A stretch of DNA of 64,000 nucleotides from Gracilimonas amylolytica. GTDB lineage: Bacteria > Bacteroidota > Rhodothermia > Balneolales > Balneolaceae. A program made the position numbers and the translations under genes. Numbering within the stretch: the first letter of the stretch is position 1; each line of letters begins with the position of its first letter. This document shows positions 33,951 through 43,952 of the stretch, in pieces. The notes under the pieces were generated by a model. The model ran no database searches. It worked only from the letters and a program-made list of their open reading frames with translations, and was not told the origin of the DNA. The stretch covers positions 248,001 through 312,000 of the forward strand of contig NZ_PQBS01000010.1 in the NCBI RefSeq assembly GCF_002911695.1. The letters run 5' to 3'.

Positions 33951-36764
33951 TTAAGTTCCTAAATAGTCCTTCAAAAACCGACCTGTGTGGCTTTTCTCCA
34001 TTTTCATGATCTCTTCAGGAGTCCCTTCAGCTATCACCTGCCCGCCTCCAAAACCACCTTCCGGACCAAGGTCTATCACCCAGTCAGCACATTTTATGAT
34101 ATCCAGATTGTGTTCTATGATGATCACTGAATGTCCCTGTTCTACCAGTTCATTGAACGAATCCAGAAGCTTGGCTACATCTTCAAAATGAAGACCCGTT
34201 GTAGGTTCATCAAAGAAGTAGAGGGTGTGGTCAGTAGATGTTTTAGAAAGGAACCGGGCTAATTTTACCCGCTGAGCCTCCCCACCTGATAAAGTGGTGG
34301 CACTTTGCCCAAGTTGAAGATATCCAAGTCCTACGTCTTCTAATGGCTGTAGTTTATTCACAATGGTGGTTTCATCCACAAAGAAGTCTATGGCCTCTGA
34401 AACCGGCATTTCAAGCACGTTGTGAATATTCTTGCCACGGTATTTCACATTCAATACATCTTTTCTGAACCGTGTCCCGTTACACACTTCACACGTCAGT
34501 TCTATATCAGCCATGAATTGCATTTCTATGCGCTGCACCCCTTCTCCCTGACAATTTTCGCACCGACCGCCGGGTACATTGAATGAAAAATGCCCGGGTG
34601 TATACCCCATAATCTTTGCCTGTTTGGTGTTTGCAAACAGATCTCGAATCCCATCAAATGCTTTGGTGTAGGTGGCAGGGTTTGATCGTGATGACCTGCC
34701 GATAGGACTTTGATCCACCATTTCCACGCCATGAATAGAAGACATTCCTGACAGGTCAGAAAATCGCCCCACTTTATCATTATAGGATCCGACGTGCTTT
34801 TGAATACCGGCATACAACGTGTCGTGAACCAGGGTTGATTTACCTGATCCTGAAACTCCTGTCACAACGGTCATCATCCCCAGAGGGAATTCAACATCAA
34901 TATTTTTGAGGTTATGCTCTGATGCCCCAACCAGTGATATCGATTTACCATTACCTTTTCTTCGCTTTTTGGGAACCGGGATCTCCTTTCTTCCACTTAG
35001 GAATTTACCGGTCAATGTATCAGACTTGACCAGCTCATTAACCGGGCCCTGAAAAACGACTTCGCCACCATGAATACCGGCAAACGGACCAATATCGATC
35101 ACGTTGTCAGCTGCCTTGATCATTTCAGGGTCATGTTCAACTACCAGAACCGTATTACCAATATCCCGAAGTGATTCCAGTATCTTGATCAGCCTGTCAT
35201 TATCCCGGGGGTGTAAACCAATGGTCGGTTCATCCAACACATATAAACTTCCAATCAGGGAACTTCCCAGTGCATTAGCCAGGCTGATTCTCTGCGATTC
35301 CCCTCCGCTAAGTGTATTCGCAAGCCGATCCAGCGTCAAATAATCGAGCCCTACCTCATCCAGATACTTCAACCGCTTTCTGATCTCATACAAGATCTGT
35401 CCTGCAACGCCCTCTTCGAATTCGGTAAGCTTTAGTTCATCAAAATATTCCCGCGCGTGACCGATGGTAAGTTCTGACACCTCCCCAATGTGAAGGTCAC
35501 CGACCTTAACATACAATGCATCCTTACGCACCCGATACCCCTCACATTCCGGACATCGGCTGTACCCACGATATCGGGAATACAACACCCGCATATGGAC
35601 TTTGTACGATTGATTTTTAATTTCATCAAAGAACTTCCAGATTCCAATGTATTCATCCTTTCCCTTCCAGATGATGTCTTTCACCTCTTTTGGCAATTCT
35701 GCATAGGGGGTATCTATGGATATTTTCTCACGGGCACACACTTTGATCAGATCCCTCAAATGCATACTGAATTTTTGAGAGGTAAAAGGAGCTATGGCTC
35801 CATTTCGGATCGTTTTCTGATGATCCGGGATCACCAGGTCTTCATCAATTCCTGCTACTTTTCCAAAACCCTCACACTTGTCACAGGCACCAAATGGGTT
35901 GTTGAATGAGAACATTTGAGGCGTTGGCTCGTGAAATTCCATACCATCCAGCTCAAATCGCTCACTGAATGGCAACTCTTCCCCGTTACGCATTTTGATG
36001 GAACATCGACCGGCTCCCTCCTGAAAAGCCGTCTCCAGAGAGTCTGCAATTCGCGTTCTGGTGGCCTCATCCTCTTTTAACACCAATCTGTCGATCAGAA
36101 CCCGGTGTTTATCTGCTTTGAATTTTTTGGGATCGATGGCATCTGTGGTCAGATCAACTATGCTTTCATCATCGATGTTAAGTAAGCGGGTCAACCCTTT
36201 CTCCTTCAACACCTTTAATTCCTCCTCCAGCTTTTTCTTGTCGTGATGAGGTATGGGGTGAACCACATAAAACCGACTGCCTTCCTCCTGAGTTGCATAT
36301 AGCTTTTCAATAGCGGTCCTTGGCGAATCTTTTCTGACCTGTTCACCGGAAATAGGTGAGATCGTCCTTCCAATTCGGGCAAATAAAAGCCTCACATAAT
36401 CATAGATCTCTGTGGTAGTACCGACTGTTGACCTTGGGTTGCTGGAAGTCGTTTTCTGTTGAATTGCCATGGCCGGTGAAATACCCTGCATGAAATCCAC
36501 ATCCGGTTTATCCATGCGTTCCAGAAACTGGCGGGCATAACTGGAAAGGCTCTCTACATAACGACGCTGCCCTTCGGCATAGATCGTATCAAAAGCGAGA
36601 CTGGACTTACCGGAACCGGACACACCTGTAACCACGGTCAGTTTACTGCGCGGGATCTCAACATCAATATCTTTCAGATTATGAGTCCGGGCACCCTTTA
36701 TAATAATGGGGCGTTCTTCTTCCTGCTTTTTTGCTTCTTTAGAGGCCGTTTTTGTATTAGACAT
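33951..36764 (-). CDS. uvrA: Excinuclease ABC subunit A
   Basis: Damage-recognition ATPase of nucleotide excision repair, 937 residues. Two ABC modules are visible, each with a Walker A (GVSGSGKSS near residue 45 and GVSGSGKST near 640) and a signature ([16 protein letters not shown]). The zinc-finger cysteines appear as CDKCEGFGK and CENCQGEG with [10 protein letters not shown] charged N-terminal extension of about 20 residues precedes the canonical start. uvrB is in the same window at 50335 but not linked. I see no clear LexA box upstream. Confidence 0.97.
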   Translation of the reverse strand: MSNTKTASKEAKKQEEERPIIIKGARTHNLKDIDVEIPRSKLTVVTGVSGSGKSSLAFDTIYAEGQRRYVESLSSYARQFLERMDKPDVDFMQGISPAMAIQQKTTSSNPRSTVGTTTEIYDYVRLLFARIGRTISPISGEQVRKDSPRTAIEKLYATQEEGSRFYVVHPIPHHDKKKLEEELKVLKEKGLTRLLNIDDESIVDLTTDAIDPKKFKADKHRVLIDRLVLKEDEATRTRIADSLETAFQEGAGRCSIKMRNGEELPFSERFELDGMEFHEPTPQMFSFNNPFGACDKCEGFGKVAGIDEDLVIPDHQKTIRNGAIAPFTSQKFSMHLRDLIKVCAREKISIDTPYAELPKEVKDIIWKGKDEYIGIWKFFDEIKNQSYKVHMRVLYSRYRGYSRCPECEGYRVRKDALYVKVGDLHIGEVSELTIGHAREYFDELKLTEFEEGVAGQILYEIRKRLKYLDEVGLDYLTLDRLANTLSGGESQRISLANALGSSLIGSLYVLDEPTIGLHPRDNDRLIKILESLRDIGNTVLVVEHDPEMIKAADNVIDIGPFAGIHGGEVVFQGPVNELVKSDTLTGKFLSGRKEIPVPKKRRKGNGKSISLVGASEHNLKNIDVEFPLGMMTVVTGVSGSGKSTLVHDTLYAGIQKHVGSYNDKVGRFSDLSGMSSIHGVEMVDQSPIGRSSRSNPATYTKAFDGIRDLFANTKQAKIMGYTPGHFSFNVPGGRCENCQGEGVQRIEMQFMADIELTCEVCNGTRFRKDVLNVKYRGKNIHNVLEMPVSEAIDFFVDETTIVNKLQPLEDVGLGYLQLGQSATTLSGGEAQRVKLARFLSKTSTDHTLYFFDEPTTGLHFEDVAKLLDSFNELVEQGHSVIIIEHNLDIIKCADWVIDLGPEGGFGGGQVIAEGTPEEIMKMEKSHTGRFLKDYLGT

Positions 36765-36912
36765 GTATGATCTTTCCTGAATTTATCGAACCTTGAATAT
36801 AAGGATTTACCGGCGGCAAACCGACATAAGGTTCCAACAAAAAATCTGTCAGGAGCTATCCAAATAGATGGATTTATTTATAAATGATAACCGGCAAGAT
36901 GTAAAACAAAAA

Positions 36913-36933
36913 AGCCGGACACTTGGCCCGGCT
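36913..36933 (-). terminator. Intrinsic terminator of the DUF4097 gene
   Basis: Six-base GC-rich stem AGCCGG/CCGGCT with a nine-base loop; on the minus strand it runs into TTTTTTTGTTTT. On the plus strand CCTCTGC follows, so it works leftwards only. Confidence 0.8.
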
Positions 36934-36966
36934 CCTCTGCTTCATCTTAACCTGTACCTGTTCTGA

Positions 36967-37935
36967 CTACAAGTATTCTATACGAACGGACCCACCGCTG
37001 GTCTTTGCTTCAATTTGGGTGCCACCGCCATTAAAGTCACCTACAATTCGGTCTCTTTCGGCCCTTCCGTTAAAATTGATCAGCTCGGCATACACCCGGT
37101 TTGCATCAAGATCAAGGTCGTATCCATTCTCCTGAGGCACCTTAATTCTGATGCTTCCTCCACTGGTTCTAAGCACTATCTTTTCTGCAGGACTTACAAC
37201 TTCAGCCTCAATGGAACCGCCACTGGTTCTGGCTTCCACATTACCGGCTACCTGCTCCAGGTTAATGCTTCCACCGGAAGTTCTCACATCCAGGTTTCCT
37301 GTCAGGTATTTGACCCGGATCGTGCCTCCACTGGTGTTAGCTTCTACATCGCCCTGAGCATCGGTTATATTGATGCTTCCGCCGGATGTACGTAATACCA
37401 TATCTCCATTTATGCCTTCAACACTTACGCTTCCACCACTGGTTCTCAGTTCTTGTGTTCCGGTCAGGTTTGTTGCAGATACACTGCCTCCGGAAGTTCT
37501 GAGACGCGTACGTGTATCATTCGGGGTATACACGATAAAGGAAATCGAATACGAGTTTCTGTTGATCCAGTTATTACCCTTTCGTTCAGCTACTGCTGTT
37601 ATTGTATTTCCACTTTGGGATATATCGATCTCATAATCACTTAGGTCTGCTTTGCCCGGATCGATGTATCGGCCTCTTTTTCGTACATACATTTCAACTT
37701 TGACTTCATCATCATTGGATCCGATCGCCTTGATGCTGCCACCGGCCGTTTGTACTTGCAGGCTTACATCGCCGGATACATTGAATTCCTCCACCCTGTA
37801 AACATCATTTGATGACTGAGCCAGTCCGGTTTGAACAGCCAGTAATAACAACGCGCCTACGATCAGCCATGAAACGGTCAGGCTCCATATAAATCTTTTT
37901 TCTCCACTCATAATTTTATCCATTTGATTGAACAT
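36967..37935 (-). CDS. DUF4097-type protein with repeated TSGGS strands
   Basis: A 322-residue protein with an N-terminal membrane or signal segment (about 18-40) and a DUF4097-like beta-solenoid. The short motif TSGGS/T with a following hydrophobic strand (RTSGGSVSAT, RTSGGSINIT, NTSGGTIRVK and others) occurs eight times, plus a related TAGGSIKAI near the start, spaced mostly by about 17-22 residues. That makes one turn per repeat. Such proteins are widespread and often called putative adhesins, but that name has little support. Start could be M1, M5 or M9. It is divergent from proline dehydrogenase. Confidence 0.85.
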   Translation of the reverse strand: MFNQMDKIMSGEKRFIWSLTVSWLIVGALLLLAVQTGLAQSSNDVYRVEEFNVSGDVSLQVQTAGGSIKAIGSNDDEVKVEMYVRKRGRYIDPGKADLSDYEIDISQSGNTITAVAERKGNNWINRNSYSISFIVYTPNDTRTRLRTSGGSVSATNLTGTQELRTSGGSVSVEGINGDMVLRTSGGSINITDAQGDVEANTSGGTIRVKYLTGNLDVRTSGGSINLEQVAGNVEARTSGGSIEAEVVSPAEKIVLRTSGGSIRIKVPQENGYDLDLDANRVYAELINFNGRAERDRIVGDFNGGGTQIEAKTSGGSVRIEYL

Positions 37936-38034
37936 GTGCTTGTTACACGAATTTTTTTTTAGATAGTTACACTATCTGTACTGATTGAGTCTGTAATATT
38001 GTTTAACTTTTTCGCCTAACCATTTTGGAGTTTT

Positions 38035-38886
38035 ATGAAGTTACCTTTCATTTTTGCAAAACGATTTGTTGCCGGTGAGTCCTTTACCGAGTCGATACCT
38101 AAAGCCAAAGAGCTGAATAAAAAAGACCTGAAACTGACTCTCGACCTTTTGGGCGAGAATGTGAAAGACAAGCAAACTGCCACCGAAACGGTTGATAACT
38201 ATATAAAGCTTTTGGATGGCATCAAGGAGCACGGTCTGGACAGCAGCATATCCATTAAGATCACGATGATGGGATTGGATATCGATGAAGATTTCTGCCG
38301 CGAAAATCTATTTCGGTTGCTGGATGTGGCCCAAAAGCACGATCAGTTCGTTCGGATCGATATGGAGGGTTCAGATTATACTCAGATCACTCTCGATATC
38401 TTTCAGGAAGCCTTTGAGAAATATGGAAAACACGTGGGCACGGTCATTCAGTCTATGTTATTGAGAAGCAATAACGATATTAAAACCCTGGCTGAGTTAG
38501 GAGCAGACATTCGTTTAGTGAAAGGAGCTTACAAAGAGCCCTCTGAGATCGCCTTGCAGAACATGCCAGATATTAGGGAAGCTTTCAAGGATCAGGCCAA
38601 AGTGCTTCTGGAGAAAACAAAATTTCCACGATTCGGCACTCACGATGATGAACTCATAGATTGGCTAAAAGCTTATTCGGCTCAAAACAACATTCCCAAG
38701 GACCGTTTCGAGTTTCAAATGCTTTATGGGCTTCGGGAAGACACCATGGTACAGTTGACCGATGAAGGTTTCAAAACCCGGATCTATGTTCCTTTTGGCA
38801 CGGATTGGCTTCCTTACTTTACCCGTCGCTTGGCTGAACGAAAGGAAAATATCTGGTTTGTATTAAGCACCATGTTCAAGAGTTAG
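38035..38886 (+). CDS. Proline dehydrogenase (monofunctional)
   Basis: FAD-dependent enzyme that oxidises proline to pyrroline-5-carboxylate. The 283-residue protein is of the short monofunctional type and shows the family motifs: IKITMMGLDID, RIDMEGSDYT, LRLVKGAYKEP (substrate and FAD contacts), FEFQMLYGLRED, RIYVPFGTDW and the C-terminal YFTRRLAERKEN, whose paired arginines bind the proline carboxylate. No P5C dehydrogenase gene is adjacent. It appears to be a single-gene unit. Confidence 0.95.
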   Translation: MKLPFIFAKRFVAGESFTESIPKAKELNKKDLKLTLDLLGENVKDKQTATETVDNYIKLLDGIKEHGLDSSISIKITMMGLDIDEDFCRENLFRLLDVAQKHDQFVRIDMEGSDYTQITLDIFQEAFEKYGKHVGTVIQSMLLRSNNDIKTLAELGADIRLVKGAYKEPSEIALQNMPDIREAFKDQAKVLLEKTKFPRFGTHDDELIDWLKAYSAQNNIPKDRFEFQMLYGLREDTMVQLTDEGFKTRIYVPFGTDWLPYFTRRLAERKENIWFVLSTMFKS

Positions 38887-38974
38887 TTTGGGGTTTTGAT
38901 GTACGGGTGTTAAAGGCACTGTTATTTCAATACCGCAATCCCTCCGCACAAAATACCTCAACTTACATGAGTAC

Positions 38975-39355
38975 ATGAGTATATTTTTAGATCCTCAGCT
39001 TCACCGGTATCTCATCGGCTCCTTATTTGTCATCGCCGGAGTATTACACTTTCTAAAGCCCGATCTTTTTATGAGGATCATGCCGAATTATCTGCCCTGG
39101 CATAAACCCCTGGTGCTGGTGAGCGGGTTTTTCGAAATAACCGGCGGGATTGGATTAATGATCCCTGCTCTACAGTCCTATGCCTCCTGGGGTTTAATAT
39201 TATTGCTCCTTTCTGTACTCCCCGCCAACATTGAGATGTTCAGGAAATACCATAAACGACAAGGCTTCACATTTTTTGTTTGGGCACTTCTGCTTCGGTT
39301 ACCCTTACAATTTGTTTTGATCTGGTGGGTTTATTGGGCGGGATCAGTGAGTTAA
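38975..39355 (+). CDS. DoxX-like four-helix membrane protein
   Basis: A 126-residue membrane protein with four helices (about 10-27, 45-67, 69-87 and 100-122) and the DoxX-type pattern ending the first helix (IAGVLHFLKPDLFMRIMP) and GFFEITGGIGLMIP in the second. Function of these small members is uncertain. It stands alone between proline dehydrogenase and a membrane gluzincin. Confidence 0.85.
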   Translation: MSIFLDPQLHRYLIGSLFVIAGVLHFLKPDLFMRIMPNYLPWHKPLVLVSGFFEITGGIGLMIPALQSYASWGLILLLLSVLPANIEMFRKYHKRQGFTFFVWALLLRLPLQFVLIWWVYWAGSVS

Positions 39356-39473
39356 TTATGAAATGAAGTAACCTGAATTGGTTCATTTACCTTGAGCTTG
39401 TTAGAAGTTCTACTTCCATTCGATCCGTTTTCCTAACTTACATAACCCATTTCATCAAAACACTCCTTAACTA

Positions 39474-41606
39474 TTGAAAAAGGCCCTGATATATATACTT
39501 CCGGTGTTAGCCGGGGTGGCACTACTACCCATCCCGCTTCTTCGTGACCTGCATTTTGAGTCAGCTATGCTGGCAGGGACCATCGGTTGTTTCTGGGCCG
39601 GATTCATAGCCGTGTCTTCATCATCGGATCGGGACATATTCAGCTCACTCAATATATTAAGCCGATTATATCTCGCCTCGATCCCTTTATTCATTTATGC
39701 CTGGTTCTCAGGATGTCTAACTTTTGATGGAATTGCCTTCTGGATCCTTATTCCCATTCCAAGTGTCTTTTTGGGTACCTCTATCGGACGATTTATTCGG
39801 AAGATGAACCTGCCCTTTCCAAGACTGCTCCTGACCTTCACGCTCCTTTTCTGTGCCGCAGCCGTTTTACTGATCGAGTTTTTTACGCTTCCCCAGGTCT
39901 ATTTTTATAACCATGTATGGGGCGTTTGGCCGGGCCCCATTTATGACGAAGCTGTGGTGGTATCAGGTTCATTCCTGATCTTTCGGTTTGGCACCCTGCT
40001 TTGGATCAGCCTGCTTTGGGTGACACCTGATTGGATTAATTCTTTAAGGTCAAAGGTGACATCCGGAGTAATACTCATTTTTCTTGCGTTCTTTTATCTG
40101 AACCTGCCTGAAACCGGTATTACAAGCCCAGCGCATTCCATCCAGAAAAAACTTGGTGGTCACTTTCAAACAGAGCATTTTGAGATTTATTTTGACAAAG
40201 ATTTTTACACTCAGGATGAGATCCGGTATTGGGCAACGCGACATGAATTCCATTTTCAGCAGATTATAGATCAATTAGAAATTGACTGGCCAAAAGATCG
40301 AAACATTCATTCTTACCTTTATGCACATGCCTGGCATAAAAAGGAGATCACCGGAGCAAAATTCACGAGTTATGTACCCATTTGGTTAGAACAGGATCAT
40401 TTGCACATAGCCAAACAACAACTCGAGGGTGTACTTAAACATGAAATGGTCCACGTGATCTCCAAACAGTTTGGGAATCAACTTTTCAATGGAAGCTGGA
40501 GCATAGGTTTGATCGAAGGACTTGCAGAAAGTATCGCCAAGGATGCCTCACCCCGGTCGACCCTTCATCAAATCGTAGCAGCTGACGAATCCCTCCCGAA
40601 TACTGAAGACATGAGATCAGCCTTATCACTTTCCGGGTTTTACGGAAGCGCCGGGTCCATCAGCTACACTACGGCCGGGTCATTTGTTGAGTATCTGCTT
40701 CATCAATATCCCGTGGAGGATCTCAAACAGGCTTATCGTACAGCCAATATCGAAGAGGCCTATTCAAGCTCATTTGAGGATCTGATCAAAGGGTGGCACA
40801 AAACCCTTCTATCCACTGAACTCGATTCCGTGGATCAGCAGGTTTCAGAGTTCATTTTCGCACAACGATCCCTTTTCCAGAAAGAATGTCCGCATGCTAT
40901 CTCAAAAGAGTTAAGGCTCTGGGATGAATACAATTACCTGATGGCATCTGAAGACACTCTCAACGCTTACATCCTACTCGATGATCTCCATGCAATGAAT
41001 TCAGAGAATGCGTTGATCAAAGCGGAGTGGATACGGTCTAAACTATCATTGGGTGTACCGGGATCAGTTATGCAAAACCAACATGATAAAGATTCACTTC
41101 TGAATATTAATGTTCTTTACGCTGATGCCCTTTATCTATCAAAGGGCTTTGAAGCCGCATCGGAATACCTGAATCGTTTCAGTGAAGATATCTCAACATC
41201 AACAGCCCAGAATTTCAGGTTCACTTTGGTACTACGAGAGGACAGCACCCAATGGAACTACCTGCTTGACCAAAGATATTCGTCTGAACTGGTTAGCACA
41301 GACAAGTTCCCAAAGATGAACATGCCAAATCAACTATTGACTTTAAACCGGGCATTGGATGATAAAAATTTCACTTTAGCAGTCGCATACCTCCGTTTAC
41401 TGCCCCGGGAGGCAATCATATCAGAATGGTTCGATATCCTTGAAAAGGCCATTCATCAAACAGCTTATCTTGGTGAATATGCCCTGGCGAATGACCTGAT
41501 CGAAACCCTTAAGTCACTTGACTTAAGAACCCGCTACATAGAACGACTTTCGGAACAATCGGAATGGCTCTCATTTTTGCAAAACAGAAACTATATTGAT
41601 CCGTAA
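39474..41606 (+). CDS. Polytopic membrane protein with periplasmic gluzincin-like peptidase domain
   Basis: A 710-residue protein. Residues 1-220 contain about six membrane helices. The rest is soluble and periplasmic: a peptidase-MA-like domain starting with FQTEHFEIYFDKDFY and bearing H323-E-M-V-H327 with a third-ligand candidate E348 (LIEGLAESIA), then a helical C-terminal part (about 420-710) of TPR-like character. The start is TTG at 39474 (MKKALIYILP). It is followed 46 bases later by the barrel-M23 fusion. Substrate unknown; it may clip envelope proteins. Confidence 0.75.
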   Translation: MKKALIYILPVLAGVALLPIPLLRDLHFESAMLAGTIGCFWAGFIAVSSSSDRDIFSSLNILSRLYLASIPLFIYAWFSGCLTFDGIAFWILIPIPSVFLGTSIGRFIRKMNLPFPRLLLTFTLLFCAAAVLLIEFFTLPQVYFYNHVWGVWPGPIYDEAVVVSGSFLIFRFGTLLWISLLWVTPDWINSLRSKVTSGVILIFLAFFYLNLPETGITSPAHSIQKKLGGHFQTEHFEIYFDKDFYTQDEIRYWATRHEFHFQQIIDQLEIDWPKDRNIHSYLYAHAWHKKEITGAKFTSYVPIWLEQDHLHIAKQQLEGVLKHEMVHVISKQFGNQLFNGSWSIGLIEGLAESIAKDASPRSTLHQIVAADESLPNTEDMRSALSLSGFYGSAGSISYTTAGSFVEYLLHQYPVEDLKQAYRTANIEEAYSSSFEDLIKGWHKTLLSTELDSVDQQVSEFIFAQRSLFQKECPHAISKELRLWDEYNYLMASEDTLNAYILLDDLHAMNSENALIKAEWIRSKLSLGVPGSVMQNQHDKDSLLNINVLYADALYLSKGFEAASEYLNRFSEDISTSTAQNFRFTLVLREDSTQWNYLLDQRYSSELVSTDKFPKMNMPNQLLTLNRALDDKNFTLAVAYLRLLPREAIISEWFDILEKAIHQTAYLGEYALANDLIETLKSLDLRTRYIERLSEQSEWLSFLQNRNYIDP

Positions 41607-41652
41607 TCATACCAAGATCTTATTTTGCACAATTGCTCTATTGCCTGAATCA

Positions 41653-42720
41653 ATGATAAAATCTGTTTTTCTTACCGGATTTTTATGTCTGCTGATCAAC
41701 TTCTCTGCTTTGGGGCAGGACTGGAGGTTATCAGCAGGATACAGTATCCAAAATATCGGGCTGAACTATGTTCCTAACGAAAGTTATCCTGTAGATATTG
41801 ACGGTGTGACAAAAGGAATGGTCGAGATCGAATTGGAGCGCTATCTGTTGTACCGGCTATATATTGCGGGGAAAACAGAGTTTTTGGTTCACGATCAGGA
41901 AGATCTGTTTATTGGAGGGCCCATAAATTTCAATCAGGTTAATCTTGGAGGGACCATCGGGCTACAGTGGCCAAAATTTGGGGTTTATGGAGGTGTTAAA
42001 ACCGGCAAGATCTGGGATATTACAATGAGATCAACAGATCAAAATGGAAACCCGATCTGGACCGGTACAACCGGAGGAGAAAACAATCTTACAGGATCCC
42101 TCACTGCCGGCATCAAATATTATCTGCTGAATTTTGTACGATTGCAGGCCGAAGTTTCTCATTCCTTTAACACTCCTTCCTCGATCATACCACAGAGAAA
42201 CTTTAATGAAAGTCCCGCATTCCGTTCATTTGAATTCAGCCCTGTGTCTGTGTCAGTTGGTGTTTCGATCGGTATTCCCTGGAGCCGGCCAAAAAATCGC
42301 AGGGAAAAGACCAAACGAGATCTCCCTCCGCTTATCCGTACCTCATCCGTGAATTTCTCGGAACCTTTGGGTGATACCTACGTGACCTCAGCTTTTGGCC
42401 CCCGTTGGCGAAGTGTGCATCAAGGGGTTGATCTTAAGGCGAGTTTACGAGACAAAATTTATGCAGCTGAAGCCGGTGTGGTTGTCAAAGCGGGTACCGG
42501 TCGTGGTTATGGCAAAATGGTTCGTATTAAACACGGAAATGGCTACGAAACTGTTTACGCACACATGAGTAAGATCAGTGTTAAGGAAGGTGATTCTGTT
42601 AAAAAAGGAGACGAGGTTGGTCGCGCCGGAAATACCGGAACTTCTACCGGAGTACACCTCCACTTCGAGATCATAAAAGATGGCACACATGTAAACCCCG
42701 AATCTTATATTCACTTTTAA
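41653..42720 (+). CDS. Beta-barrel / M23 LytM endopeptidase fusion
   Basis: A 355-residue exported protein from the ATG at 41653, which begins a signal peptide (cut near ALGQD); a TTG further upstream would overlap the previous gene. Residues about 22-210 form alternating strands (WRLSAGYSIQNIGLNYV, LGGTIGLQWPKFGVYGGV, SLTAGIKYYLL, VSVGVSIGIPW), as in small outer-membrane barrels. After a basic linker, residues 240-355 are a complete M23 domain with H256-x3-D260, H304 and H335-L-H337. The enzyme is expected to cut peptide cross-links in murein. The join of barrel and hydrolase would anchor it at the outer membrane. Confidence 0.82.
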   Translation: MIKSVFLTGFLCLLINFSALGQDWRLSAGYSIQNIGLNYVPNESYPVDIDGVTKGMVEIELERYLLYRLYIAGKTEFLVHDQEDLFIGGPINFNQVNLGGTIGLQWPKFGVYGGVKTGKIWDITMRSTDQNGNPIWTGTTGGENNLTGSLTAGIKYYLLNFVRLQAEVSHSFNTPSSIIPQRNFNESPAFRSFEFSPVSVSVGVSIGIPWSRPKNRREKTKRDLPPLIRTSSVNFSEPLGDTYVTSAFGPRWRSVHQGVDLKASLRDKIYAAEAGVVVKAGTGRGYGKMVRIKHGNGYETVYAHMSKISVKEGDSVKKGDEVGRAGNTGTSTGVHLHFEIIKDGTHVNPESYIHF

Positions 42721-42745
42721 CTTTCACCCAATTATTTCACTCAGT

Positions 42746-43168
42746 ATGAAATCACTAATTTTGTTTTTCTCTATCATTCTTACAACCCAACTGACTTATG
42801 CTCAGGAAGCAGACACAACGGCTCAACCCGAAACCTTTGAGTACGAATGGGCCGGCGAACAATTGACCATGCAAAAATACTTTATCGTCTTTTTAAAAAG
42901 TGGGGAGAACCGCAGCCAAGATCAGGAAAAAGCCATGAAACTGCAGCAAGAACACCTTACTTATCTGGGTGACCTTTACGAAAAAGGCATTATAAACCTA
43001 AACGGACCAAGCGGTGGTGAAGGTGATATTCGTGGGTTTTCTGTGTACAATGTAGCAACTATTGAGCAAGCCCGTGAATATGCTGAGAATGACCCCATGG
43101 TAAGGGCGGGTCGGCTTAAAGTAGAAGTACACCCCTGGTGGCTGGCAAAAGGTTCCGGCGTTAAGTAA
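42746..43168 (+). CDS. Exported YciI-like protein
   Basis: A 140-residue protein with a signal peptide (MKSLILFFSIILTTQLTYAQ) followed by a YciI-like ferredoxin-fold domain. The conserved pair of the family is present: His in QQEHLTYLGDLYEKG and Asp in ENDPMVRAG, with the final VEVHPWW. YciI proteins are normally cytoplasmic, so export is unusual. It follows the barrel-M23 gene by 25 bases and may share its transcript. The reaction, if any, is unknown. Confidence 0.8.
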   Translation: MKSLILFFSIILTTQLTYAQEADTTAQPETFEYEWAGEQLTMQKYFIVFLKSGENRSQDQEKAMKLQQEHLTYLGDLYEKGIINLNGPSGGEGDIRGFSVYNVATIEQAREYAENDPMVRAGRLKVEVHPWWLAKGSGVK

Positions 43169-43217
43169 AGTGGTCTATATTTCTTTTTAAAATTTACACA
43201 CCCTCATTTCTAAAAAT

Positions 43218-43886
43218 ATGAGAGCACCCATCTTTGTTCCCCATTCAGATTTTGAAAAACATCCAGTCTCAGAAATGAAAAAACGGTCAGCTGAGTTCTA
43301 CGAACACATGAAGCGCCGGCGTACGGTTCGGGATTTCTCAGACCGAGCCATTCCAAGAGAGATCATTGAGCATTGTTTACGTGCTGCCGGAACCGCACCT
43401 AACGGAGCTAATAAGCAACCCTGGCATTTTGTGGTTGTTAGTGATCCCGACATCAAAAAAACGATCCGGATCGAGGCTGAGAAAGAAGAGCATGAATTCT
43501 ATCATCGCCGGGCTCCTGAAGATTGGCTGGAAGATCTGCAACCCTTTGGCACCGACGAAAAGAAACCGTTTCTCGAAAAGGCTCCCTATTTGATCGGAGT
43601 TTTTGCCCAAAATTATACTCTGGATGAAAACGGAGACAAGGAGAAACATTATTATGTGAAGGAATCGGTTGGTATTGCCACCGGCATACTGATCACCGCC
43701 CTGCACGAATCCGGGTTGGCTACGCTCACACATACTCCAAGTCCTATGGGATTCTTAAATGAGATCATGGGTCGCCCTTCTTACGAAAAACCATTCCTCT
43801 TATTGGTGGTCGGTTATCCGGAAGAAGATGTTCAGATTCCTGATATCACAAAGAAATCACTGAATGAGATCGCCACTTTTATGTGA
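43218..43886 (+). CDS. Iodotyrosine-deiodinase-like flavoprotein (nitroreductase superfamily)
   Basis: FMN enzyme of 222 residues. The N-terminal FMN motif is [14 protein letters not shown], followed by [14 protein letters not shown]. The lid carries E91, Y95 and K116 with the same spacing (4 and 21) as the human deiodinase triad E157, Y161 and K182 that binds the halotyrosine zwitterion. The second half ([43 protein letters not shown]) also follows the deiodinase pattern rather than generic nitroreductases. It is predicted to remove halogen from halotyrosines reductively. Cytoplasmic, no signal. Family placement is from recalled sequence, not from a search. Confidence 0.82.
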   Translation: MRAPIFVPHSDFEKHPVSEMKKRSAEFYEHMKRRRTVRDFSDRAIPREIIEHCLRAAGTAPNGANKQPWHFVVVSDPDIKKTIRIEAEKEEHEFYHRRAPEDWLEDLQPFGTDEKKPFLEKAPYLIGVFAQNYTLDENGDKEKHYYVKESVGIATGILITALHESGLATLTHTPSPMGFLNEIMGRPSYEKPFLLLVVGYPEEDVQIPDITKKSLNEIATFM

Positions 43887-43952
43887 TCTGAGTCGTTGCT
43901 CACTCGTTATAACAACCCCTCAAATTTATACTATTAGCTCGATTATTAACAC

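Noticed and set aside
36967-37935. CRISPR-like repeats
   Set aside because: The repeats are coding (TSGGS strands), vary in spacing and have no conserved spacer-repeat lengths.
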